DNA from: Ktedonobacterales bacterium
GTDB taxonomy: Bacteria > Chloroflexota > Ktedonobacteria > Ktedonobacterales > DATBGS01
Direction: 5' to 3'
Assembly: GCA_036557285.1 (NCBI GenBank)
Contig: DATBHW010000041.1
Location: forward strand, 16,918 to 80,917
Length of the DNA stretch: 64,000 bases
The translations under genes were made by a program, and so were the position numbers. The notes under the pieces were generated by a model. It saw only the letters and a program-made list of their open reading frames with translations. It was not told the origin of the DNA and made no database searches. Below are positions 39,967 through 48,515 of this stretch, piece after piece (positions within the stretch are counted from its first letter, which is position 1; every line of letters begins with the position of its first letter).

Positions 39967-40845
39967 ATGCCACAAAACGATCCCGGACCAGAAACTCGCC
40001 AGGACTCCAATGCCGGTCTGAATGGAGCGACTCTCTCGGATTCAACAAATCAGGCGGCATTTGACTCGTCGGCGCATGCCAATGGAGTCGGCAACGGCTC
40101 CACGATGCCAGGCGGCGGACCAAAAGGCAGCGCCACGCAGAGGAACCCCGCCGAGTCTCCGCTGGAGACCGCGCTCACACGCATGGGCCGCCAGTCGCCC
40201 TGGCAAGAGAGCCGGGGGGTTGCCAACTCTCATACGATGGAGTATTTTCGGCGCATCTATCTTTCGCTGCACACATCGGGCAGCCCGGATACTATCCCAA
40301 CCATCGGCGTCACCAGCGCAGTGGATGGCGAAGGAAAGTCAACGATTGCGCTGGGCATTGCGACGACGATAGCCGCCGATCTCGACAGCCCCATTGTGCT
40401 GGTCGAACTCAACCTGACGCGGCCATCGGTCCACAAAAGTTTGGGGATTCCCGCCCAGCCCGGACTCTCCGAGTATCTGCGCGGCGAATGTTCCCTGCCC
40501 AATGCCCTGCGCCAGATCACCGAGAACCTTTTTGTCCTCCCGGCAGGAGATTGCCGCAATGATCCGGCGCGGCTGATCCGCATGCTCACGCGGGCGAATC
40601 TCTTGCTGCGTATGGATAACAGCGGCGCGGTCCTCGTGCTGGACCTCCCGCCAGTGCTGACAGCCAGCTATGGTGTGCTGGCTTCTTCGATGGCTGATGC
40701 CGTCGTGCTGGTGGTGCGCGCGGGGCAGACACCCGAAAAAATGGTGAAAGATGCTGTCGCCCGGCTGGACGAGTCTACACTGCGCGGTATCGTTCTCAAT
40801 GCCGCGCGCCCTTCTATTCCTACCTGGCTTGGCGGCTATGTGTAG
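39967..40845 (+). CDS. CpsD/CapB-type (BY-kinase-like) ATPase, atypical
   Basis: 292 residues, 0-bp gap from the Wzz gene. A 90-residue low-complexity head, then the ATPase: Walker A SAVDGEGKST at about 117-126, Walker A' region VLVELNLTRPSVH, Walker B VLVLDLPPVL. In active BY-kinases the A' motif is DxDxR; here it is E-L-N-x-x-R, and the C-terminal Tyr cluster is absent (only one Tyr, in the last two residues). So ATP binding is likely but autokinase activity is doubtful; it may act as a co-polymerase ATPase. Confidence 0.9.
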   Translation: MPQNDPGPETRQDSNAGLNGATLSDSTNQAAFDSSAHANGVGNGSTMPGGGPKGSATQRNPAESPLETALTRMGRQSPWQESRGVANSHTMEYFRRIYLSLHTSGSPDTIPTIGVTSAVDGEGKSTIALGIATTIAADLDSPIVLVELNLTRPSVHKSLGIPAQPGLSEYLRGECSLPNALRQITENLFVLPAGDCRNDPARLIRMLTRANLLLRMDNSGAVLVLDLPPVLTASYGVLASSMADAVVLVVRAGQTPEKMVKDAVARLDESTLRGIVLNAARPSIPTWLGGYV

Positions 40846-40884
40846 CCGCTGCATTTCAATCTATCTCTTTTAAGGAAATCTGGT

Positions 40885-43500
40885 ATGACCGAACCTGGTC
40901 AGCAGCAGTACGATTTCGGTGATGAAGACCTTTGGGCTGGGGGAAAAGCAACCGGCCTGGAAGATCGAATCTCCCTTCCGCCAGAGCAAGCCAGGAAACG
41001 CTTCCGGCGGCGCACGTTTCTGCTGGGGTTGGGAGCACTCGCGGGGGGGCTGCTCATTGGCGGGGCTGCTGGCTATCGAGGACTTAGTTCTCTGATCCGC
41101 CGCCCCAGACCGAACTATTTTACGCTTACCGGCGCGTTGACCACTCCAAACGATCTGGTCATCTATAGCAATGGGAAACTGAGCGATGGCTGGGAGGATT
41201 GGTCCTGGGCTAATCACGACTTTGCCTCTAAAGCGCAGCTTTTCACGAACCAGCCCTCACTTCGCATGGAATTGGCGAACTGGGGCGCGCTTCACCTGCA
41301 TCGCAGCGCCGGTTCCATTGATCTGACGGATTTCGGCTACCTGCAATTTTACGTCAACGGGGACAATGGAAGCGACCAGCAAGTCTTTGCCTTCTTTGCA
41401 GAAAGGGGAAATGGCAGCGTCCAGACGACGCGAACACTGACTGCCCCCTATACCCAGGGCGGCGGCATCAGCAGCAGCGACTGGAAGCTCACTCGCCTTC
41501 CCCTGGCAGCCATGAAAGCTACCAAACAGACCATTTCCGGCGTACTCATCGAGGATGCCAGCGGCGGTGAGCAGCCCGCCATCTATATTGCCGATTTGCG
41601 GCTGATCTATGCCCCCGACCTCACCCCAGCACATATCGCGCAGGCGTTGGCCCTTGACCTGAACACCATTACGCTCATCTTTAACAAGCGCCTGCTCCCT
41701 GAAGACGCTCAATCCAGCCACTTCTACACGATCAGCGGCGCGGATGCGGCCTATGCGACGCCCCAGGCGCCGCTCTCCGCGCATTACCATGTCGGCGCTC
41801 AGAGCGTCAGCATGGTTGTTCCGACGCCCCTACGCGCCAACCAACAGTACACCGTCACGATTGGCCCTGTGCGCGATAATTACGGCGTTGCCCTGCCTGA
41901 TCCCTCACATGCCACCGTGACCGTGACCACGCATCCGCTGACCGTAAAGATTGACGCTGCTCAGAACCAGCGGGCCATCAGCCCTCTGATTTACGGGGTA
42001 TCGCAATCCAATGCCGACTGGATGGCTGAGGGCCGCCCGCGCCTCAACCGTTGGGGCGGCAACCAGGCCACCCGCTATAACTGGGAACTGGGCAATGCCT
42101 TTAACGCCGCAGGCGACTACTATTTTACGAACGGCACCTACGGCCACGACTCTGCGGCTGACAAGCGGCCATCAGGCATGGCGGATCAGTTTATTGAAGC
42201 GAACAACGCCATTGGCGCGGCAACTATGCTGACCATCCCCAACATCGGGTGGGTCGCCCGTGACCGCAGCTCCCAGTCGGATAAGGTTCCCGAAGAGGGC
42301 GGGCCGCCGCTGAAGCCAGGCGGTGATGCTATCGCTGGGTACGATCCGCGCAAGAACCGCCAGTTAACTTCGGTGTCCTCAAAGGCCAGGAAGAACGGGG
42401 CGCTCTCCGATCCTCCTGATCTGAACGATTCCCGCGTTGCTCAGAATGAGTGGGTTGCTCATCTTCTGAATCGCTTCGGACCCGCGCAAAATGGCGGTGT
42501 GCGCTTCTATGCGATGGATAATGAGCCAGACCTGTGGTCCTTTACGCACACTGACATTCACCCGGCAGAACTCAGCTATGACCAGCTACGCGACATTTTT
42601 CTGGACTACGCAACGGCTGTCAAGGAGATAGACCCTACCGCGCTCGTAACCGGGCCGGTCCTCTCCGGCTGGGTGGCCTATTTCTATTCACCACTTGATC
42701 GTGGGAAGGACAACTTTCGTACTCACGCTGACAAACAGGCGCATGGCGGCCAGGATTTCTTGCCCTGGTGGCTCTCGCAGATTCGCGCCCACGATGAGCG
42801 TACCGGGCAGCGCAGCCTGGATGTGCTGGACATTCACTACTACCCACAGGGGGGAGAATATTCCAACGATGTCAGCCCCAAACTGAGCGCCCAGCGACTT
42901 CAAGCTGTGCGTTCGCTGTGGGATCCTACCTATACCGATGCTTCCTGGATCAATCAGAAGGTTCAACTCATTCCACGCATGAAGCAGTGGATTCAAGAGT
43001 ATTATCCAGGTACCAGGCTGGGCATTACTGAATGGAACTTTGGAGCGGAAGGGCACATGAACGGCGCACTGGCGCTCGCGGAGGCGCTGGGGGTCTTTGG
43101 GCGCGAAGGGCTTGACCTTGCCAGCTATTGGGCCTATCCCGCCAAAGATAGCCCGGCCTACTTCGCCTGGAGGCTTTTTACCAACTATGATGGGCGGGGC
43201 AGCGCCTTTGGCGCAACCTCGGTGCAGGCGCTCTCAAGTGACGCTAACCTCGTCTCGTGCTATGCCTCCCTGGACAGCGCCACAGGTGATCTGCTGGGAA
43301 TCGTACTCAATAAGAGCGCCGTCGCCGATCTCACGCCCACCATCCAGATAGCGAATATGTCTGCCACGCAAGCGCACGTCTATCAAATCAGTGAAGATAC
43401 ACCGCAGATTAAACAACTGCAAACGGTCAGCGTTTCGGGGGGTGCGCTGAAGCTGCTGCTGCCTGCCTCTTCGATTACCCTGCTGCGGTTCACGCGCTAG
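40885..43500 (+). CDS. Tat-exported glycoside hydrolase, GH44-like
   Basis: 871 residues. The leader has RRRTFLLGLGALAGGLLIG at about 41-59, a twin-arginine-type signal or anchor. Residues about 75-260 look like a carbohydrate-binding beta-sandwich, then an SLH/Big-like beta domain, then a GH44-type catalytic barrel from about 360: RLNRWGGN, acid/base Glu547 in MDNEPDLW and nucleophile Glu716 in GITEWNFGA. The C-terminus is a beta-sandwich as in GH44 xyloglucanases and endoglucanases. It would cut beta-1,4-glucan-type chains outside the cell. Its place inside the EPS operon suggests it trims or releases the polymer. Confidence 0.9.
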   Translation: MTEPGQQQYDFGDEDLWAGGKATGLEDRISLPPEQARKRFRRRTFLLGLGALAGGLLIGGAAGYRGLSSLIRRPRPNYFTLTGALTTPNDLVIYSNGKLSDGWEDWSWANHDFASKAQLFTNQPSLRMELANWGALHLHRSAGSIDLTDFGYLQFYVNGDNGSDQQVFAFFAERGNGSVQTTRTLTAPYTQGGGISSSDWKLTRLPLAAMKATKQTISGVLIEDASGGEQPAIYIADLRLIYAPDLTPAHIAQALALDLNTITLIFNKRLLPEDAQSSHFYTISGADAAYATPQAPLSAHYHVGAQSVSMVVPTPLRANQQYTVTIGPVRDNYGVALPDPSHATVTVTTHPLTVKIDAAQNQRAISPLIYGVSQSNADWMAEGRPRLNRWGGNQATRYNWELGNAFNAAGDYYFTNGTYGHDSAADKRPSGMADQFIEANNAIGAATMLTIPNIGWVARDRSSQSDKVPEEGGPPLKPGGDAIAGYDPRKNRQLTSVSSKARKNGALSDPPDLNDSRVAQNEWVAHLLNRFGPAQNGGVRFYAMDNEPDLWSFTHTDIHPAELSYDQLRDIFLDYATAVKEIDPTALVTGPVLSGWVAYFYSPLDRGKDNFRTHADKQAHGGQDFLPWWLSQIRAHDERTGQRSLDVLDIHYYPQGGEYSNDVSPKLSAQRLQAVRSLWDPTYTDASWINQKVQLIPRMKQWIQEYYPGTRLGITEWNFGAEGHMNGALALAEALGVFGREGLDLASYWAYPAKDSPAYFAWRLFTNYDGRGSAFGATSVQALSSDANLVSCYASLDSATGDLLGIVLNKSAVADLTPTIQIANMSATQAHVYQISEDTPQIKQLQTVSVSGGALKLLLPASSITLLRFTR

Positions 43501-43559
43501 CACGCCAGACCTGGCAGTGATGATGCTTTGCTGAGTGGACACGCCTGAGGAGGAATGTC

Positions 43560-43703
43560 GTGAATACTATGCTCGCCTTTATGGTGGTTTGTCTGATCCT
43601 GGGCTTGTGGGTCAAGCCCAGAGTTCGCTATGGGATCGCCATCATCGCGCTCTTTGCTTTCCTCCTCGTACTCTATTTCTGGCTCAGGCCACAGCAGCTT
43701 TGA
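43560..43703 (+). CDS. 47-residue membrane microprotein in the EPS operon
   Basis: GTG start six bases after GGAGG. The product has two hydrophobic segments, MLAFMVVCLILGLW and GIAIIALFAFLLVLYFWL, with a positive turn (VKPRVRY) and the end RPQQL. The ribosome site and position between the GH44 and polymerase genes support a real gene. Function unknown; small helpers of polymerases or Wzz complexes are a possibility. Confidence 0.65.
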   Translation: MNTMLAFMVVCLILGLWVKPRVRYGIAIIALFAFLLVLYFWLRPQQL

Positions 43704-43767
43704 GCGCATCTTTCAAGGGGAGTTTGCCTGCTACCAACGCCTCGGAGTAGAGAATTGGGGCCGAGAA

Positions 43768-45375
43768 ATGACTTTCGCAAAAAGACTCTTTTTTATCGCA
43801 ATATTTTTCATCTTGTTGATGGAAGGCGGGGGAACAAGCCTGGACCCCTGGACCGGGTTCGCCATCTATTTCCATGAGGACATCAAAAGCTGGCTGCCCG
43901 CGTCAGGGATCATCTTCAACCCGCTGGAGATCGCGCTCATCGTCATCTTCATTGCCTGGGCGGCGCGTGCGCGGCGGGATCGCCGGTTCCACTTTGAGCG
44001 TGGCTTGCTCTACTGGCCTATGCTGGCCCTGGCAGGGACATTCCTTTTCGGTCTGCTCTGGGGGACAATGCAACCGGGGAGCAATTTCACGATAGCTCTC
44101 TGGGAAATCCGGGCGATGGGCTATGGGATAATTGTCTATTTCCTGGTAGGCATCCTTTTTACTGATCGCCGCGACCTGAGTACGCTCATCTGGGTTATCC
44201 TGATCTCATCCTTTTTACTGGGCATTGAGTGTATTATTCGCTATTATTTCTTCCTTCCTCTTCACGCCGTTGGTGATCTCGATTACGATCACGGCGACGC
44301 GCCCATCCTGGCATTTGCCATTCTCCTCTCGGCAGCCATGATACTCCTCGGCTGCACCCGCCGTCAGAAACTCTTCGCCCTCAGCACGATAGGGATTGAT
44401 TTATTAGCACTGCTGGTAACGCACCGCCGGGCTGGTGAAGCGGCGCTGGCGATTGGCCTGGTCTTCCTGGCAATCATCCTTTTCCGGGTGAATAAGCGGC
44501 TCTTCTTCAAGGTGGTTCCCATCACCGCGCTGGCGCTGGGTATCTACCTGGCAGCGTTCTGGAACTGCACTACCGGCGGTTTGTGCCAGCCAGCCCGCGC
44601 GCTGACCTCGCAAATCAACCCGGACGCGCGCGACGAAGCCTCCGACGAATATCGCTATATAGAGACGCAAGACCTCATTTTTAACATTGACGCGCAGCCC
44701 ATTACGGGTCTGGGGTTTGGACAGCAGTTTATCTTTTACATTGAGCTGCCCGATGAGAGCTTCTGGCCCTTCTGGCACTACACCCCGCACAACTCAATCC
44801 TCTGGATCTGGGTAAAAGCGGGGGCGCTTGGCTTCTTTGCCTTCTGGTGGGTCATCGGCAGCGGCCTGTATCGCGGCGGCAGGATTATCCAGGCGCTCAA
44901 CGCGGCGGGCGACAACAACTCCCGCGCCCTCCTGGCAAGCGCCACCTGTTTTATTATGATGCAAGTCACGTACTCCTATATTGACCTGGGCCTGATGAGC
45001 GACCGCATGCTGCTGCTCTTTGGCCTCATGCTGGGCGTCATTGGGCATCTGCCAGCCATACTGCGGCGCTCGACCAATACCGATGTGCCCGCCCGCCCAG
45101 GCAAAGGACAGGTCAATGGCGTTCTGGTCACGGAAACACCCGAAGTACAGGTTGGCATCCTGGCGCGCGCGCTGGTTAGCCCGCCACGCGCTGCAAATGC
45201 GCGACAGCAGCCTAGATGGTCTCACCCGAAAAGCTCAGGCTGGGGCCAGGGAGAAGGAGTCGCCGCCTGGCGGCGCGCTTCCCGACCATTATCCCCTGAA
45301 GAGGCAACGGACCCGGTACTCAAGGGGAGTTCTCAGCGTCCATCTCAGTGGTCCGACAGTGCAGAAGAGTCGTGA
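43768..45375 (+). CDS. Wzy/O-antigen-ligase-type polysaccharide polymerase
   Basis: 535 residues from ATG 43768. About eleven hydrophobic helices. The long external loop before the last helices holds the Wzy_C pattern, including TPHNSILWIWVKAGALGFFA, where the His-Asn-x-x-L motif is typical of O-antigen ligase/polymerase proteins. A cytoplasmic, low-complexity tail of about 90 residues ends it. It should join repeat units at the outer face of the membrane. The frame upstream of 43768 overlaps the microprotein gene and is not used. Confidence 0.9.
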   Translation: MTFAKRLFFIAIFFILLMEGGGTSLDPWTGFAIYFHEDIKSWLPASGIIFNPLEIALIVIFIAWAARARRDRRFHFERGLLYWPMLALAGTFLFGLLWGTMQPGSNFTIALWEIRAMGYGIIVYFLVGILFTDRRDLSTLIWVILISSFLLGIECIIRYYFFLPLHAVGDLDYDHGDAPILAFAILLSAAMILLGCTRRQKLFALSTIGIDLLALLVTHRRAGEAALAIGLVFLAIILFRVNKRLFFKVVPITALALGIYLAAFWNCTTGGLCQPARALTSQINPDARDEASDEYRYIETQDLIFNIDAQPITGLGFGQQFIFYIELPDESFWPFWHYTPHNSILWIWVKAGALGFFAFWWVIGSGLYRGGRIIQALNAAGDNNSRALLASATCFIMMQVTYSYIDLGLMSDRMLLLFGLMLGVIGHLPAILRRSTNTDVPARPGKGQVNGVLVTETPEVQVGILARALVSPPRAANARQQPRWSHPKSSGWGQGEGVAAWRRASRPLSPEEATDPVLKGSSQRPSQWSDSAEES

Positions 45376-45405
45376 AGTAGAGAGGTAGAAAGGCAGGAGA
45401 CGCAC

Positions 45406-46029
45406 ATGTTCGCCAGTAACAAACGCAAGACGCCCAAAACCATGAGCGTGTTCGAGTTGTTTCGAGAAGACCTTCAGGTATGGAAGCGCAAGGGCTTTTT
45501 AGTAGGCGTCCCCAACCCACACAGCCCGGTCACATTCAGCGAAGCCCTCAAGTTAACCTGGAGCCAGGCGCCGCTCAGGGCCACTTTCCTGTACCGGCTG
45601 AGCCACTGGTGCCATCGCCAGCATATTCGCCTCATCCCTGGCATTCTCTGGAGAACGAATATCAGGCGCTTTGGCCTGGATATTGTCCCCAGCGTCCCAA
45701 TTGGCCCTGGCCTGTATATCCCGCATACGGTTGGCACGGTGGTCATGGCGCGCGGGCTGGGGCGCAATGTCAGCCTCATCACGGCTGTCACCATAGGCAT
45801 GCGCAGCACGCATGAGTTTCCAATCATCGGCAGCGATGTGACCATCGGCGCTGGCGCGCGGGTTCTGGGCGGTATTGTGGTTGGTGATGGGGCTACCATT
45901 GGCGCGAACGCGGTCGTTATTGATGACGTGCCGCTCGGCGCAACCATGATCGGGATTCCGGCCAGGCCAGTCAGCCGCAAAGAACCCAGCTATGCTGAGC
46001 AGGCGAAGGAGATACTCTATGGCTCGTGA
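45406..46029 (+). CDS. Serine-acetyltransferase-like hexapeptide acyltransferase
   Basis: 207 residues after GGCAGGAGACGCAC. Helical N-terminal part (MSVFELFREDLQVWKRKGFL, FLYRLSHWCHRQHIRLIPGI) followed by a left-handed beta-helix (IGPGLYIPHTVGTVVMARGL, VTIGAGARVLGGIVVGDGAT, IGANAVVIDDVPLGATMIGI). The layout is CysE/serine O-acetyltransferase-like, but in EPS loci such proteins usually acetylate sugars. The start of the next gene lies in a 28-bp tandem duplication at its stop. Confidence 0.92.
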   Translation: MFASNKRKTPKTMSVFELFREDLQVWKRKGFLVGVPNPHSPVTFSEALKLTWSQAPLRATFLYRLSHWCHRQHIRLIPGILWRTNIRRFGLDIVPSVPIGPGLYIPHTVGTVVMARGLGRNVSLITAVTIGMRSTHEFPIIGSDVTIGAGARVLGGIVVGDGATIGANAVVIDDVPLGATMIGIPARPVSRKEPSYAEQAKEILYGS

Positions 46030-46061
46030 GCAGAAGGAAATGCTCTATGCCTCGTGAGCAG
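46006..46061 (+). repeat. 28-bp tandem duplication covering a start codon and ribosome site
   Basis: Copies 46006-46033 and 46034-46061 differ at three positions. Each has AAGGARAT, ATG at position 14 and CTCGTGAGCAG. Copy 1 holds the end of the acyltransferase and an out-of-frame ATG (46019); copy 2 holds the start used by the GT2 gene (46047). Confidence 0.85.
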
Positions 46062-47186
46062 TTTTCGCAGGCTTCTCCCTCTCAGCCGCTCTCTGCTAGC
46101 GCGCCTGATGGCGCGCTGTTGTCAGATTCAGCTATGCCAGGGACCGTCGCTCTGCCCGTCGTCAGCCTGGTGATCCCCACGCATAATCGGCGCGAATCGC
46201 TGCGCATGGTGCTGGAGGCGCTCGCGCAGCAGACCACCCCCGCCGATCAGTACGAGGCGCTGGTCATTTGCGACGGCTGCACTGATGATACTGCCGAGAT
46301 GTGCCGGGCGCTGCGCGTGAAGTATCGCCTGCGTCTTTTTGAGCAGACGTCGAACCAGGGGCCAGCCGCCGCGCGCAATCGGGGGGTACAGGAAGCCGCC
46401 GCGCCGCTTATTCTCTTCATTGATGATGATGTGGTTCCTGAACCAACCTTGATCGCCGAGCATATGCGCCTGCACGAGCAAGACGAGCGCGCGGTGGTGA
46501 TCGGCCCACTGCTCGCGCCGCCCAACTTCCGGCTGAATCCCTGGACACGCTGGGAAGAGGCGATGCTTATCAAACAGTACGACGGGATGATGGCCGGGAA
46601 ATGGGAGCCGACGCCGCGCCAGTTTTATACCGGCAACGCCTCAGTGCGCCGCGAATATATTCTGGCCGCCGGTGGGTTTGACGCGCACTTTCGCCGCGCC
46701 GAAGATATAGAACTGGCCTATCGCTTCCTCGATCAGGGGCTGCGCTTCCATTTCAACCCCCAGGCCAAAGGCTGGCACCATGTTCGCCGCCCATTGCGCT
46801 CCTGGCTCAGCATTCCAACGGAATACGGCTGGGCAGATGTCGCCATGTATCGCAGCAACCGGCAGCGTATCCTCAAAAATATGGCAAAAGAGTTTCATCG
46901 CCGCCAGCGCCCGCTTCAACATCTGGCGCGGGCGTGCCTGGGAAACCCGCGCCGCCTGCGCCTGACGGTGAGCGCCTTGCTCGTGGCTGCCCGCCTTGCC
47001 GATTGGCTCAGGCAGCCGAAGATTGCCAACGCTGCCTTCAGCGCCATCTTCAACTTACGCTATTGGCAGAGCGTTAGCGAGCAGATTGGAGGCCGCGCTG
47101 CCTTCTGGCAACAGGTTGAAACCTATCACCCAGAGGCAGAAGCGCCAGCAAACGCTGGCAACGGGCCGCCAGCAGCATCTTTATAG
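46047..47186 (+). CDS. Glycosyltransferase family 2
   Basis: 379 residues from ATG 46047 with AGAAGGAAA upstream. GT2 fold at about 35-260: VVSLVIPTHNRRESLRMVLE, VICDGCTDDT, GPAAARNRGVQEAAAPLILF, IDDDVVPEP (DxD), FYTGNASVRREYILAAGGFD and the ED motif in RRAEDIELAYRFLD. Soluble, inverting, adds one sugar to the lipid-linked unit. Last gene of the rightward operon; its end overlaps the convergent hydrolase gene by 61 bp. Confidence 0.94.
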   Translation: MPREQFSQASPSQPLSASAPDGALLSDSAMPGTVALPVVSLVIPTHNRRESLRMVLEALAQQTTPADQYEALVICDGCTDDTAEMCRALRVKYRLRLFEQTSNQGPAAARNRGVQEAAAPLILFIDDDVVPEPTLIAEHMRLHEQDERAVVIGPLLAPPNFRLNPWTRWEEAMLIKQYDGMMAGKWEPTPRQFYTGNASVRREYILAAGGFDAHFRRAEDIELAYRFLDQGLRFHFNPQAKGWHHVRRPLRSWLSIPTEYGWADVAMYRSNRQRILKNMAKEFHRRQRPLQHLARACLGNPRRLRLTVSALLVAARLADWLRQPKIANAAFSAIFNLRYWQSVSEQIGGRAAFWQQVETYHPEAEAPANAGNGPPAASL

Positions 47187-48478
47187 GCTTCAAAGCCCAG
47201 CTTGTGATGCTTGTAATCCCGACTCACCAAACCGTAATACTCCACGCCAAGCAGCGCGCCGCCAGGGCCAAAAGGAGACGTATCGTGGAGTTGATAGAGG
47301 AAGATGGCCTGCACATTCAGATCGCTAAACACATCGCTAATCAACTGCGCCTGATCGGCTTCATCGTTGGGAGTCTTGATCGTTCCTGAGTTGCCCGGAG
47401 CGCCATCAGGCTGAGTAACCAGGCCAAACTCAGTCAGCCAGACCGGTTTCTGGCTATCGCCGTTTTCAGACAAGACCCCCTTCATGAGATGCACTGCCGT
47501 ACTCACCCCGTCAACGACGGGAAAATAGGCATGAGCATTGGCAATATCGAAATAATGGCCGCCACCAGCAGCATACACGTTGGACAGGAAGCCAGGCCCG
47601 CCCCCGACCAGGCCCGCTATGAGGACTTTTGCGGTCGGGTCTACCTGTTTTACCGCCTGATAGCCCGGCTTCAAGATCAGATCAACATATTGTTTAGCTG
47701 TGCCGTTCCAGTAATGGGAGTCCAGGTTCGGCTCGTTCCACAGCTCCCAGTAGTGAATCTGGCCCTTATAGCGGGTGATGGCGGCAAAGACAAAATCGCC
47801 AAAAAACTGGGCGGATCGCGGGGGGCTTTGAGGGCCGTCCTGGCTTGCTGTCAGGCCGCTGGCCCAATCGGGGGTAAAGAGCACCTGGGGTACCAGTTGC
47901 AAGCCCGCGCTGGTGGCAAGGCGCACAATGGCATCCCATGCCTGCCAGTGATAGCCGCTCCAATTCGGGTCGCGCGCCAGGGCGCTGTTATAGGTACCGC
48001 CACCCGGCCTGTTCGGCGCTACCAGGGGCCAGTCCAGTTCAACGCGAAACAGCTTGACGCCCAATTCGTGCATCAAGTCAATCTGCGTCTGAAGCTGCTC
48101 CGGGTGCTGCGCCTGCGCCCACCAGCTATCAGGCTGAGGCGCGTTGGTCAGATGCCACCAGCGATAGCCAGGCTCATCGGTCAACCCTTTGATGGGCGCG
48201 CCCGCCTCCGTGGGAGCAGCAGGGGTAGGCGTAGCAGTAGGAACAGGGCTGCTGGTTGACTGAAGAATGGGCGGCGGTGTACCAGGAACCGGCCCTGTTA
48301 CCGGGCCACTCCCGCCTGCCGACGCTCTAAATGCCAAAAAGACGAGCGGTGAGATCAACAAACCAACCAGGAGCGCCAGGCCAAAGACTTTCAGCGCCCA
48401 AACGGCCCGGTCCCAATTGTTAGAAACCGTTTCTGCTCTGAGAAAACGCATAAACCGGGTCAGGAATCTTCGCACCAC
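47126..48478 (-). CDS. Membrane-anchored glycoside hydrolase, clan A (GH39/GH5-like)
   Basis: 450 residues, GTG start after AGAGGGATATACA. One N-terminal helix (VFGLALLVGLLISPLVFLAF), a Thr/Pro linker (PVPTATPTPAAPTEAG), then a (beta/alpha)8 barrel. Acid/base Glu249 in WELWNEPNLD and nucleophile Glu350 in VWLTEFGL place it in clan GH-A. The substrate is probably a beta-linked polysaccharide. Last gene of the leftward EPS operon, so a second hydrolase is made together with the polymer machinery. Confidence 0.9.
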   Translation of the reverse strand: MVRRFLTRFMRFLRAETVSNNWDRAVWALKVFGLALLVGLLISPLVFLAFRASAGGSGPVTGPVPGTPPPILQSTSSPVPTATPTPAAPTEAGAPIKGLTDEPGYRWWHLTNAPQPDSWWAQAQHPEQLQTQIDLMHELGVKLFRVELDWPLVAPNRPGGGTYNSALARDPNWSGYHWQAWDAIVRLATSAGLQLVPQVLFTPDWASGLTASQDGPQSPPRSAQFFGDFVFAAITRYKGQIHYWELWNEPNLDSHYWNGTAKQYVDLILKPGYQAVKQVDPTAKVLIAGLVGGGPGFLSNVYAAGGGHYFDIANAHAYFPVVDGVSTAVHLMKGVLSENGDSQKPVWLTEFGLVTQPDGAPGNSGTIKTPNDEADQAQLISDVFSDLNVQAIFLYQLHDTSPFGPGGALLGVEYYGLVSRDYKHHKLGFEAYKDAAGGPLPAFAGASASG

Positions 48479-48515
48479 TGTATATCCCTCTTTCCAAAAT
48501 CGGCCAGCAGCGCCT

